Assembly (NCBI GenBank): GCA_965222525.1
Contig: OZ244955.1
Span: 372,001-436,000 of the forward strand
DNA from: CBDCUF01 sp965222525
GTDB taxonomy: Bacteria; Pseudomonadota; Alphaproteobacteria; Rickettsiales; UBA8987
Reading direction: 5' to 3'
Length of the DNA stretch: 64,000 bases
Under the pieces are notes generated by a model. That model was not told where the DNA came from. It saw only the letters and a list, made by a program, of their open reading frames with translations, and ran no database searches. Numbering within the stretch: position 1 is the stretch's first letter; every line of letters begins with the position of its first letter. Positions 24,242 through 32,082 of this stretch are shown piece after piece. The position numbers were made by a program, and so were the translations under genes.

Positions 24242-25135
24242 ATGTCAGACAATGAACTGAAAAAGCTTCGAGAACAAATCGATAAAATCGATGACAGGAT
24301 GCTTGAACTGCTTACCGAGCGTTCTTCTATCGTACGTCAGGTCGGCAAGCTCAAAAGCAGCAGCGGGCAGAAGAGAAGCATAATACGTCCCGGCCGCGAA
24401 GCCGAAATGGTGCGCAGGATTGCCGGCAAGGCAGGTAACAGCTTTCCCCGCGCGGCAATAGCGCAAGTCTGGCGGTTGATAATCTCCAGCGCTATCCTGA
24501 TAGAGGAAAACGCCCATGTTTCCACCCATGCGTTGCTGGAAGACCGGGATTGTTTCTGGGTGGCGCGGGAATATTTTGGCCAGTTCACCCCAATGACAAT
24601 CCGTCCAACACCGGTGGAGGTAGTAGCCGATGTAGCGGATGGTAAGGCCACAGTGGGTGTGGTAAAGGTGCTGGACAGGGAGACGCAACGCCCATGGTGG
24701 TCACGTATTATAGAGGAGAAAACCCAGCCGATGGTATTTGCCAAACTGCCCTTTATCCGGGTTGCCCCTACTGAAAAACCGCCGATTGTATCTATCGGTT
24801 TTGTTGAGCCTGAACCTACTGATGATGATGAGTCATTATGGTTGGTGAAAGTCCCGCATTCTGTCGAATTTGCTGCACTGGAGGCCCTGGCACAGCAATA
24901 TGAGCTGGAATGTGCGGTGATGGATAACTGTACAATCCTGGAAAATCCGGTTATGTATCATTATCTGCTTAAGATATCAGGCTTTATTAATGAAGATAGT
25001 AAAAAAATGCAGCTTTTCCTGAAGAAAGCCAATGAGGAAAATCCCGGCGTTGCGGGGTTGATTTCCGGTGATTACCTGGGAGCATATGCAGTGCCGATAT
25101 TATTCGATATTCCCGAACGCCCTATAGCTGATTAG
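24242..25135 (+). CDS. Chorismate mutase domain protein with PDT-like C-terminal region
   Basis: A 297-residue protein. Residues 1-95 are an AroQ-type chorismate mutase (LKKLREQIDKIDDRMLELLTERSSIVRQVGKLK, then an RPGREAEMVRR segment), which converts chorismate to prephenate. The remaining 200 residues do not show a clear catalytic motif. VADVADGKATVGVVKVLD and the length suggest a diverged prephenate dehydratase-like fold, but the usual ENS and catalytic TRF motifs are not visible. hisC follows five bases downstream, an arrangement consistent with aromatic amino acid synthesis, because HisC-type enzymes often transaminate aromatic keto acids. Confidence 0.75.
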   Translation: MSDNELKKLREQIDKIDDRMLELLTERSSIVRQVGKLKSSSGQKRSIIRPGREAEMVRRIAGKAGNSFPRAAIAQVWRLIISSAILIEENAHVSTHALLEDRDCFWVAREYFGQFTPMTIRPTPVEVVADVADGKATVGVVKVLDRETQRPWWSRIIEEKTQPMVFAKLPFIRVAPTEKPPIVSIGFVEPEPTDDDESLWLVKVPHSVEFAALEALAQQYELECAVMDNCTILENPVMYHYLLKISGFINEDSKKMQLFLKKANEENPGVAGLISGDYLGAYAVPILFDIPERPIAD

Positions 25136-25139
25136 CCTT

Positions 25140-26282
25140 ATGTCTCCACTGAAACTTGCACATAAATCCATAATGGATATAGCGGCTTATGTGCCTGGGA
25201 AATCGGCTGTTTCCGGGGTGGAAAAACCGATAAAGCTTTCCTCCAACGAGAATCCGTTCGGGGCAAGCCTGCGTGTGGTAGAAGCCATGAAAAAGGCAAT
25301 GCAGGACATATATCGCTACCCTGACGGTAATTGCCGGGAATTGCGTGAGGCTATAGCCAAACATTATATTATAGACGGAGAGCGAATAGTATGCGGTGCC
25401 GGCTCGGATGAACTGCTAGCCCTGTTATGCCAGGCATATGCCGGTGCCGGGGATGAGGTTATCTGCACCGACCATGGTTTTTTGATGTATCCGATTTCAG
25501 CGCTCAGGGTAGGGGCAAAACCGGTTATAGCAGCGGACGGAGATAATCTGGAGATAAGTATAGATAATATACTGGCGGCGGTGACTGACAAAACCCGTAT
25601 AGTTTTTGTGGCCAATCCTAACAACCCAACCGGAGATTATATTACCAAGAAGAATGCACGGCGGTTGCGTGCCGGGCTGCCGGATAATGTATTGCTGGTG
25701 ATAGACGCGGCATATGGTGAGTATGTATCGGTGGAGGATTACTCCACCGGGCTGGGGATGGTCGACAGGGCGGGGAATAATACGGTGATGACCCGTACTT
25801 TCTCCAAGATATACGGGCTGGGTGGCCTGCGGCTGGGATGGATGTATGGGCCTGCTGCGGTGGTTGATGTGATTAACCGTATCAGGGGACCGTTCAATGT
25901 ATCGAATATTGCACAGGCGGCAGGTATTGCGGCAGTAAGTGACCAGGGCTTTCTGGAAAAATCACGGCTGCATAATGATAAATGGCTGAAGATTGTCAGT
26001 GACCGGCTGCGTAAAATCGGGCTGAAGGTTTATCCCAGTGTAGCGAACTTTGTTCTGGTGGATTTCTCCAGATTACCAGCAGCCAACAACCAACGGCCAA
26101 CAGCTAACAGCCAACAGCCAACAGCTGGCATAGCCGATAAATTCCTCCAGGAAAATGGTATAATAGGCCGTCGCATGAATGCGTATAAATTGCCTGACTG
26201 CATGCGCTTCACCATCGGCCTCGAAGAGGAAAACCGTCAGCTTACCAGAGTATTGGAAGAGTTTATTGATACCATTTCATAA
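25140..26282 (+). CDS. hisC: Histidinol-phosphate / aromatic aminotransferase
   Basis: PLP-dependent class I/II aminotransferase of 380 residues. SSNENPFGAS at 34-43, FVANPNNPTGDY, VIDAAYGEYV and the PLP lysine at about 223 in RTFSKIYGLGGLRLGW are all present. The C-terminal RMNAYKLPDCMRFTIGLEEEN is typical HisC. The protein is slightly long because of an insertion at about 313-330 (PAANNQRPTANSQQPTAG), encoded by tandem copies of a repeat word. The insertion sits between FVLVDFSRL and IADKFLQENG, which are adjacent in ordinary HisC. With the chorismate mutase upstream, a role in Tyr/Phe as well as His synthesis is likely. Confidence 0.94.
   Translation: MSPLKLAHKSIMDIAAYVPGKSAVSGVEKPIKLSSNENPFGASLRVVEAMKKAMQDIYRYPDGNCRELREAIAKHYIIDGERIVCGAGSDELLALLCQAYAGAGDEVICTDHGFLMYPISALRVGAKPVIAADGDNLEISIDNILAAVTDKTRIVFVANPNNPTGDYITKKNARRLRAGLPDNVLLVIDAAYGEYVSVEDYSTGLGMVDRAGNNTVMTRTFSKIYGLGGLRLGWMYGPAAVVDVINRIRGPFNVSNIAQAAGIAAVSDQGFLEKSRLHNDKWLKIVSDRLRKIGLKVYPSVANFVLVDFSRLPAANNQRPTANSQQPTAGIADKFLQENGIIGRRMNAYKLPDCMRFTIGLEEENRQLTRVLEEFIDTIS
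26079..26130. repeat. In-frame repeat insertion in hisC
   Basis: About 50 bases made of the 7-8-base word CCAACAGC and close variants (CCAACAAC, CCAACGGC, CTAACAGC). Its complement matches the centre of family C elements, GGCTATTAGCTGTTGG. It keeps the hisC frame and adds about 17 residues. Confidence 0.7.
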
Positions 26283-26378
26283 CAACAAACATGAACAAGA
26301 TGATCCGCTACAACTAGTCTTATTAAATCTAAAAGTCTCAAATTGCCACTTATATCCAATAAATTACTCCTCAATCCC

Positions 26379-26406
26379 TTGACAAATGGTAAAGCTTGCC
26401 TATATA
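26379..26406 (+). promoter_or_regulatory. Putative promoter of groES-groEL
   Basis: TTGACA at 26379-26384, a 16-base spacer, and TATATA at 26401-26406. It gives a leader of about 100 bases. No CIRCE inverted repeat and no clear sigma-32 consensus were seen. Confidence 0.55.
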
Positions 26407-26510
26407 GCTGTTTACCCTGTTATATTTCAGGGTAGGAATGGTTTTTGCACCGTTTTGCCATATAATCAATGGCCGGTGCAGGAAATTATTAACATTGAGG
26501 AGAAACAAAA

Positions 26511-26855
26511 ATGAAAATCAAACCATTACATGATCGTGTTCTCGTACGTCGTCTTGACGAGGAGGAAACAACTGCCGGCGGTATTATTATACCTGACAGC
26601 GCCAAGGAAAAGCCTACCAAGGGCCAGATTGTTGCGGTAGGCGAGGGTGCCCGTGATGAAAACGGCAAGCTTGTCCCGCTTTCGGTGAAGGAAGGTGACG
26701 GTGTGCTGTTTGCCAAATGGGGCGGCACCGAGGTAAAAATTGATGGCGAGGAATTGCTGATTATGAAGGAATCGGATATTCTCGGTATTGTTGAAGGAGA
26801 GTGTTGTGGTGGCATGCCTGGCTGTTCTTCAAACAAGGGTAAAAAAGCCGCTTAA
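26511..26855 (+). CDS. groES: Co-chaperonin GroES with cysteine-containing C-terminal extension
   Basis: The lid of the GroEL folding chamber. The first 96 residues are standard GroES: MKIKPLHDRVLVRRLDEEE, the mobile loop ETTAGGIIIPDSAKEKP, and the terminal LLIMKESDILGIVEG. The chain normally ends there, but here it continues for 18 residues with cysteines at about 98, 99 and 105, then a basic SSNKGKKAA end. A Cys-rich GroES tail is known in Helicobacter HspA, where it binds metal; the present tail is shorter and lacks histidines. It has a good ribosome-binding site (GAGGAG). groEL follows 41 bases downstream. Confidence 0.95.
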   Translation: MKIKPLHDRVLVRRLDEEETTAGGIIIPDSAKEKPTKGQIVAVGEGARDENGKLVPLSVKEGDGVLFAKWGGTEVKIDGEELLIMKESDILGIVEGECCGGMPGCSSNKGKKAA

Positions 26856-26896
26856 ACTAACTAACTTAATACTTAAAACTAAAAGGAGAATTAAAA

Positions 26897-28534
26897 ATGT
26901 CTGCAAAACAATTAGAATTTGGTGGAAAGGCACGTGAGAAAATCCTCGAGGGAGTGGATATTCTTGCTGATGCCGTTAAGGTAACTCTTGGGCCCAAGGG
27001 ACGCAATGTAGTGCTGGACAAGTCTTTCGGTGCACCTCGTATAACCAAGGATGGGGTTACGGTTGCAAAGGATATCGAGCTTTCTGACAAGTTTCAGAAT
27101 ATGGGGGCGCAAATGCTGCGTGAGGTGGCAAGCAAGACCAATGATATAGCCGGTGACGGTACGACCACTGCAACCGTACTGGCACAATCAATCGTACGTG
27201 AGGGTGCGAAATCGGTTGCTGCCGGTATGAACCCGATGGATTTGAAGCGTGGTATTGACCTGGCTACCGAGGCGGTTGTTGCTCAGATCAAGAAGCAATC
27301 CAAGAAAATCAGCGGCAAGGAGGAAATCTCACAGGTCGGGACTATTTCCGCCAATGGCGATGATGAAATCGGCGAAAAGCTGGCTGAGGCTATGGAAAAG
27401 GTTGGCAATGAAGGCGTTATCACGGTTGATGAAGGCAAGAGCCTTGAATTTGAACTGGATGTGGTTGAGGGTATGCAGTTTGACCGTGGCTATCTGTCAC
27501 CATATTTCGTAACCAATGCCGACAAGATGACTGCTGATCTTGATAATCCCTATATACTGATTTTCGAGAAGAAACTGACCGGCCTGCAGCAAATGCTGCC
27601 ATTGCTTGAGTCGGTAGTGCAGGCTTCCCGTCCGCTGGTGATTATCGCCGAGGATGTTGAAGGCGAGGCGCTGGCTACCCTGGTGGTGAACAAGCTGCGC
27701 GGTGGGCTGAAGGTTGCGGCTGTAAAGGCTCCGGGCTTCGGTGACCGCAGGAAGGCCATGCTGGAGGACATTGCTATCCTGACTGGTGGCCGTGTTATAA
27801 GCGAAGACCTTGGCGAGAAGCTGGAGAATATTTCTCTTGATGCTCTGGGACAGGCCAAGCGTATCGTGATTTCCAAGGAAGATACCACGATTATTGACGG
27901 TGCCGGTGCCAATAAGCAGATTAAGGCACGTGCTGACCAGATTCGCAAGGAAATCGAGGATACTTCCTCCGATTATGACCGTGAGAAATTACAGGAACGT
28001 CTGGCCAAGCTGGCCGGCGGGGTTGCTGTGATCAAGGTTGGTGGTGCAACCGAGGTTGAGGTTAAGGAGCGTAAAGACCGGGTTGATGATGCGCTTAACG
28101 CTACCCGTGCTGCGGTTGAGGAGGGTATTGTACCGGGAGGTGGTGCCACCCTGCTTAAGGCGGCCAGTATACTTGACAAGCTTTCTGCAATCAATGAAGA
28201 CCAGTCTGCCGGTATCAGGATTATCCAGCGTGCGCTGGAGGCTCCTGCCCGCCAGATTGCCCAGAATGCCGGTGTTGACGGCGCTGTTGTTGCCGGCAAG
28301 CTCAAGGAAAGCAAGGATAAGGGACAGATTTTCGATGCACAGAACCTTGAATATGTCGATGCGTTCAAGGCAGGTATTATTGACCCTGCCAAGGTAGTAC
28401 GTACCGCGCTTCAGGATGCCGCATCAGTGGCCGGCCTGCTGATTACTACCGAAGCCCTGGTGGCGGAAAAGCCTGAAGACAAGCCTGCTGCAGCCCCTGC
28501 AATGCCTGATATGGGTGGCATGGGCGGCTTTTAA
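26897..28534 (+). CDS. groEL: Chaperonin GroEL
   Basis: A 545-residue ATP-dependent chaperonin that forms the double-ring folding chamber with GroES. VTLGPKGRNVVLDKSFG, DGVTVAKDIEL, GDGTTTATVLA and the C-terminal GGMGGF motif are all present. Length and sequence are typical with no gaps. It is the second gene of the groESL operon, with an AAGGAG ribosome-binding site. The intergenic region that follows holds hairpins and the RNase P RNA on the other strand. Confidence 0.98.
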   Translation: MSAKQLEFGGKAREKILEGVDILADAVKVTLGPKGRNVVLDKSFGAPRITKDGVTVAKDIELSDKFQNMGAQMLREVASKTNDIAGDGTTTATVLAQSIVREGAKSVAAGMNPMDLKRGIDLATEAVVAQIKKQSKKISGKEEISQVGTISANGDDEIGEKLAEAMEKVGNEGVITVDEGKSLEFELDVVEGMQFDRGYLSPYFVTNADKMTADLDNPYILIFEKKLTGLQQMLPLLESVVQASRPLVIIAEDVEGEALATLVVNKLRGGLKVAAVKAPGFGDRRKAMLEDIAILTGGRVISEDLGEKLENISLDALGQAKRIVISKEDTTIIDGAGANKQIKARADQIRKEIEDTSSDYDREKLQERLAKLAGGVAVIKVGGATEVEVKERKDRVDDALNATRAAVEEGIVPGGGATLLKAASILDKLSAINEDQSAGIRIIQRALEAPARQIAQNAGVDGAVVAGKLKESKDKGQIFDAQNLEYVDAFKAGIIDPAKVVRTALQDAASVAGLLITTEALVAEKPEDKPAAAPAMPDMGGMGGF

Positions 28535-28569
28535 TCATTATAGTACCTTAACTTGAAGTATTTACACGT

Positions 28570-28705
28570 GCCCACGCGACTCCCCCCTTGAGGGGGGAGT
28601 CGCAGAGACAACCCCCTTTAGAAGCGCAGCCGGTGCATGGGAGTGTGAGGTTGGTGTAGTTTATATTTCTCCACTTACTCACCTACTCCCCCTCAAGGGG
28701 GAGCC
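28570..28705. repeat. GC-rich hairpin repeats downstream of groEL
   Basis: A perfect stem GCGACTCCCCCC/GGGGGGAGTCGC with loop TTGA occupies 28576-28603. A second stem CTCCCCCTCAAGGGGGAG lies at 28687-28704. The 'CCCCC...GGGGG' ends resemble the termini of family C elements, and the interval may be a further diverged copy. It may also terminate groEL transcription, although no T-tract follows. Confidence 0.5.
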
Positions 28706-28735
28706 GGATCATAAGCATTTCAGGTAGAAACACTA

Positions 28736-28770
28736 TAGAGTTCAGAGTCCGGGACTCGGAGTTTAGTAAA
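28736..28770. repeat. GAGTTCAGAGTCC palindrome
   Basis: AGAGTTCAGAGTCCGGGACT and CGGAGTTTAG form an imperfect palindrome. The complementary version lies at 63098-63128, immediately upstream of leuA. Confidence 0.45.
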
Positions 28771-28832
28771 CCTCCCCTACCATTTGCGGGGAATGTGTTG
28801 TGTAGCAAAAATACTTCCAAACCTATAAAGAT

Positions 28833-29307
28833 AACCAGATGGTCTGTAAGCCGGGTTCTGTACCTGTTTGCGGCTGTATTACCAGCCGTCCAACAGGTGA
28901 TGGCCATTCATCTTGGATGTATGTTACCATACATCTCCAGCAACCTACCCGCACATCTGGCCCGGAAATCAGCCTGCTACCAAACATACCGTCAAATCGA
29001 CATCTGAAAGCATGTTAAAAAAAGCGTGTGTGCCTATTTGGCCTTGCTCCCGGAGGGGTTTTCCCTGCCACTTGTGTTACCACAAGCGCGGTGCGCTCTT
29101 ACCGCACCTTTTCACCCTTACTCTGGTAGACGGAAAGCCGTGAACCAAAGCGGTATATTTTCTGTGGCACTATCCCTGGAGTCACCTCCGGCGGGCGTTA
29201 CCCGCCTCCGTATTTCCGTGGAGCCCGGACTTTCCTCTATATCAGGCGCCACATTCCATAAGGAATCACAAAAACACCCGACACAGCGACCATCCGACCA
29301 TCTGGTA
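28833..29307 (-). ncRNA. rnpB: RNase P RNA (type A)
   Basis: Catalytic RNA of RNase P, which matures tRNA 5' ends. Read on the minus strand, the P1 helix pairs CCAGATGGTC at the 5' end (29306-29297) with GACCATCTGG at the 3' end (28844-28835). The conserved core GAGGAAAGTCCGGGCTCCAC lies near the 5' side (about 29238-29219). AGGGTGAAAAGGTGCGG and the GCAGGGAAAACCCC region lie in the middle, and CCCGGCTTACAGACCA lies near the 3' end. The overall order and length fit bacterial type A. Plus-strand open frames here are antisense artefacts. A promoter is visible just upstream. Confidence 0.95.
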
Positions 29308-29314
29308 ATGCTTG

Positions 29315-29342
29315 ATTATAACCTGTACAATTTTTTTTTACA
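29315..29342 (-). promoter_or_regulatory. Promoter of rnpB
   Basis: On the minus strand, TATAAT (29320-29315) lies seven bases before the predicted RNA 5' end. A -35-like TGTAAA or CTGTAA sits 16-17 bases further upstream, across an A-tract. The insertion sequence at 29369 begins about 25 bases upstream of this promoter and leaves it intact. Confidence 0.6.
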
Positions 29343-29425
29343 GCTTTTTATAAATATAGTATTTCCTAGATAGTGTTAACAAATTAAATTATATGTGTTA
29401 TTCTCTGACTTTTCAGGAGAATTTT

Positions 29426-29791
29426 ATGGACAAGCGTTTATATCCGGTATCGCCGGAAGTATTCAGGAAGGAAGTTAAACCATTGATAGATAGTCATTAT
29501 TCTGCGGCCGGGCGTCCCGCAAAAATCAGCGACTATCAGGTTTTCAATGCCATGCTCTACATTCTACGCACTGGAAATCCATGGCGCGATTTGCCCAAAT
29601 GCTATGGGCCATGGCACACCATTTATACACGCTTCAAACGCGCATCCGACCGTGGAGTCTGGTGGAAGATCCTCATTTTATTGCAACAAAACAAGAGGTT
29701 AACCATGCATGTGGTGATGGCTGATTCCACTACTATCGCCTTTCACCGTCATGGCGGTGTCTCAAAAGGGGGCAGTATAGCAGGGGAATAA
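29426..29791 (+). CDS. IS5-family transposase, N-terminal frame (orfA)
   Basis: A 121-residue product starting MDKRLYPVSPEVFRKEVKPLI, with AGGAG six bases upstream of the ATG at 29426. It carries the IS4/IS5 N-terminal domain (GRPAKISDYQVFNAMLYILRTGNPWRDLP, then FGPWHTIYTRFKRASDRGVW-like) and the first catalytic Asp in VMADSTTIAFHRH. It ends shortly after KGGSIAGE. A -1 frameshift near AAAAGGGGG (29766-29774) would fuse it to the next frame and restore the usual GxSRGG joint, as in IS427-group elements. Confidence 0.85.
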   Translation: MDKRLYPVSPEVFRKEVKPLIDSHYSAAGRPAKISDYQVFNAMLYILRTGNPWRDLPKCYGPWHTIYTRFKRASDRGVWWKILILLQQNKRLTMHVVMADSTTIAFHRHGGVSKGGSIAGE

Positions 29792-29802
29792 GCCGCGGAG
29801 GT

Positions 29803-30201
29803 GTGACATGCAAGTTACACCTAGCGATCACAGCCGATGGACATGTCGTTGAGGGCATGCTCACAGGAGGTAATGTTGCAGATATATCCGTCGCCGATGA
29901 CTTGCTGAGTGATGTATATGGGTGCTATGTTGTGGAAGATATGGGGTATGATTCCGATTCGCATCGGGATTTTCTGCGGTCGCAAAACAATATCCCTGTT
30001 ATTCCCGGGCGTAAGAACCGAAAAGCAAGTGTTGCCTATGATAAAACCTTGTACCGGTTGCGTAAGCGCATAGAAATGTACTTCGGAAAGTTGAAAGAAA
30101 ACAAGAGGATTGACACAAGAAGCGATAAAAATGACTCTGCATTCCTCGGATTCATAGCCTTGGCTGCAATCAAAATTATATACAAATGGAAAATTTGTTA
30201 A
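29803..30201 (+). CDS. IS5-family transposase, C-terminal frame (orfB)
   Basis: A 132-residue continuation in the -1 frame. Upstream codons in this frame read ISRGGVTCKLHLAITADGH, the standard mid-transposase motif. The other catalytic residues are in VVEDMGYDSD (DxGYD) and in the C-terminal R...KRIEMYFGKLKENKRI (YREK-type region). The catalytic set is complete, so the element may still be active if the frameshift works. Alternatively the shift is an inactivating mutation. Confidence 0.8.
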   Translation: MTCKLHLAITADGHVVEGMLTGGNVADISVADDLLSDVYGCYVVEDMGYDSDSHRDFLRSQNNIPVIPGRKNRKASVAYDKTLYRLRKRIEMYFGKLKENKRIDTRSDKNDSAFLGFIALAAIKIIYKWKIC

Positions 30202-30205
30202 CAGT

Positions 30206-30299
30206 GGCTAATTTTACGTAAGTAAAATTAGGCTCGCTGCGCGGTAGAATCCCTGCTTCGTAGATCTTCATAGTATTTCCAATTTTAATTGGGAATACT
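30206..30299 (-). terminator. Two hairpins downstream of dnaQ
   Basis: CTAATTTTACGTAAGTAAAATTAG (30206-30229) is a perfect palindrome that overlaps the IS right boundary. The second hairpin, with arms TAGTATTTCCAATT and AATTGGGAATACTA, spans 30270-30299. Either could end cysK-dnaQ transcription. The second motif recurs upstream of yejB (61867-61899). Confidence 0.45.
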
Positions 30300-30302
30300 A
30301 TA

Positions 30303-30983
30303 CTAGGTACCGATAGTGAGCCATACGGGATTTTTAATTTTCTCGAGGAATTTCTTATGGGCGGTTAGCTCTTCCGGGGAAGGCCGGTATTTTCTTGATT
30401 CCAGCACTTTTTCAAGTGAGACGATATCAGCCTGCTTTTTTTCAGGGGAGGTGGACAAATCCATCCCTACCTGCGCACCGCCCATCAATTCCAGATACAT
30501 ATCGGCAAGCAGTTCGGCATCCAGCAGGGCACCATGTTTGGTGCGCTCGCTGATATCCACTCCGAAACGCTTGCATAATGCGTCCAGGCTACTGGGAGCG
30601 CCGGGGAATTTCCGCCTGGCTTCCTTCAGGGTGCAGAAAACCTGTGACTGCGGTACTTCACGCTTTTTAATCCAGGTAAGCTCGGCATTGATAAAATTCA
30701 TATCAAACTGGGCATTATGTATCACCAGGGTCGAACCGGCAATAAACCCCAGGAAATCATCAGCAATCTCACGGAATTTCGGCTTGTCACGCACCATATC
30801 CCCGGAGATACCATGCACCTCATATGCACCAAACGGAATATCCCGCTCCGGATTGATATATGTATGGAAATTATTGCCGGTAGGAATACGGTTTTCCATC
30901 TCGACACAGCCGATTTCAATAATCCTGTGCCCCTGCGACGGGTGCAGGCCGGTGGTTTCAGTATCCAGTGCAATTTCCCGCAT
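30303..30983 (-). CDS. dnaQ: DNA polymerase III epsilon subunit (3'-5' exonuclease)
   Basis: Proofreading exonuclease of the replicative polymerase, 226 residues. ExoI is REIALDTETTGL, with Asp and Glu at residues 7 and 9. ExoII is in IHNAQFDMNFINAEL. ExoIII-epsilon is in KHGALLDAELLADMYLEL. The C-terminal tail (about 180-226) would bind the alpha subunit. It follows cysK on the minus strand with a two-base gap, so the two genes are co-transcribed. Confidence 0.95.
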   Translation of the reverse strand: MREIALDTETTGLHPSQGHRIIEIGCVEMENRIPTGNNFHTYINPERDIPFGAYEVHGISGDMVRDKPKFREIADDFLGFIAGSTLVIHNAQFDMNFINAELTWIKKREVPQSQVFCTLKEARRKFPGAPSSLDALCKRFGVDISERTKHGALLDAELLADMYLELMGGAQVGMDLSTSPEKKQADIVSLEKVLESRKYRPSPEELTAHKKFLEKIKNPVWLTIGT

Positions 30984-30985
30984 AT

Positions 30986-31975
30986 CTACAGGTCACTGAA
31001 TAAGGCGGTGGAGAGGTAGCGCTCGGCGCATGAGGCGGCGATTACCACCATCTTCTTGCCCTTTGATTCCGGGCGGGCTGCTATTTCCAGTGCAGCGGCA
31101 ATGGTTGCTCCCGATGAAATACCAACGGGAATACCATCTAGGGTGGCCACCTTGCGAGCGGTTTCAAAGGAGGTATCGTTACTGACTTTTACTACCTCGT
31201 CGATCAGGTCTGTGTTTAATATATCAGGCACAAAACCGGCACCAATGCCCTGTATTTTATGTGGCCCCGGCTGTCCACCGGACAAAACCGGACTGTCTTC
31301 CGGCTCAACCGCTACAATCTTCACATCAGGCTTGCGGGCTTTCAGCACTTCCGCCGTACCGGTCAGGGTTCCGCCGGTACCGACACCGGTGATGAAAATA
31401 TCAACCTCACCGTTAGTATCGTTCCACACTTCCTCAGCGGTGGTGTTGCGGTGAATCAGCGGATTGGCAGGGTTCTTGAATTGCTGCAACATCAGTGCGT
31501 CAGGATTTCCGGCCAGGATTTCCTCGGCTTTTTCAATCGCACCACGCATTCCTTTAGCTGCGGGAGTCAGTTCAAGCTCGGCACCAAGCAGCTTGAGCAT
31601 TGAACGGCGTTCAACCGACATACTCTCCGGCATGGTAAGGATGAGCTTGTATCCCTTGGCCGCACAGATAAAGGCCAGTGCAATGCCGGTATTACCAGAG
31701 GTCGGCTCGACCAGAACGGTATCCTTGTTTATAGCACCTTCACGCTCGGCCACTTCAATCATAGAAACCGCCAGCCTGTCTTTCACCGAAGCCAGCGGGT
31801 TGAAAAATTCCAGCTTCACATATATCTCGCCCTGCGCACCGGCTTCCTCGGCGGTTTTGTTAAGCCTGACACAAGGCGTATCACCGATTGTCTCGACTAT
31901 GTTATTATAGAGCTTTCCCCGTCCCTGCGTGAAAAACGTACCCTCAATTTCCTGTTGTTTTGCCGCTTCTGCCAT
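30986..31975 (-). CDS. cysK: Cysteine synthase A
   Basis: PLP-dependent O-acetylserine sulfhydrylase, 329 residues, making cysteine from O-acetylserine and sulfide. The PLP lysine is at about 65 in NPLASVKDRLAVSMI, with the substrate loop VEPTSGNTGIALAF and the phosphate-binding GVGTGGTLTG. An N-terminal extension of about 20 residues (MAEAAKQQEIEGTFFTQGRG) precedes the usual YNNIVETIGDTPCVRL start. The C-terminal SCAERYLSTALFSDL is intact. It is the first gene of a cysK-dnaQ unit. Confidence 0.95.
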   Translation of the reverse strand: MAEAAKQQEIEGTFFTQGRGKLYNNIVETIGDTPCVRLNKTAEEAGAQGEIYVKLEFFNPLASVKDRLAVSMIEVAEREGAINKDTVLVEPTSGNTGIALAFICAAKGYKLILTMPESMSVERRSMLKLLGAELELTPAAKGMRGAIEKAEEILAGNPDALMLQQFKNPANPLIHRNTTAEEVWNDTNGEVDIFITGVGTGGTLTGTAEVLKARKPDVKIVAVEPEDSPVLSGGQPGPHKIQGIGAGFVPDILNTDLIDEVVKVSNDTSFETARKVATLDGIPVGISSGATIAAALEIAARPESKGKKMVVIAASCAERYLSTALFSDL

Positions 31976-32082
31976 AATTGTCTCCCTTGATAATTGTAGT
32001 TGATTAACTTTTTATATCCCCGCATATAGCCGAGTTCAAGTTTTTTCTTGACCGGTACGGTACGGCAAAAGATAAAGAGGAT

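Larger units (their letters stand above)
29369..30207 (+). mobile_element. IS5/IS427-type insertion sequence (about 839 bp)
   Basis: The ends share the inverted repeat TGTTAACAAATT (left 29375-29386; right read as complement). The likely target duplication is CTA on both sides (29366-29368 and 30208-30210), consistent with the TNA/YTAR preference of IS5-family elements. Two overlapping-phase transposase frames fill the element. It inserted between rnpB and dnaQ. Confidence 0.8.

Noticed and set aside
26300..26510. CIRCE element or heat-shock operator before groES
   Set aside because: No TTAGCACTC/GAGTGCTAA inverted repeat is visible, only a sigma-70-like promoter.
28795..29373. Several plus-strand open frames of 70-115 codons
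   Set aside because: They lie antisense to the RNase P RNA, whose conserved helices and core explain the sequence.
29426..30201. Transposase as a simple pseudogene
   Set aside because: The two frames are in the -1 relationship expected for IS427-group programmed frameshifting and all catalytic motifs are intact. Decay is not excluded but not preferred.
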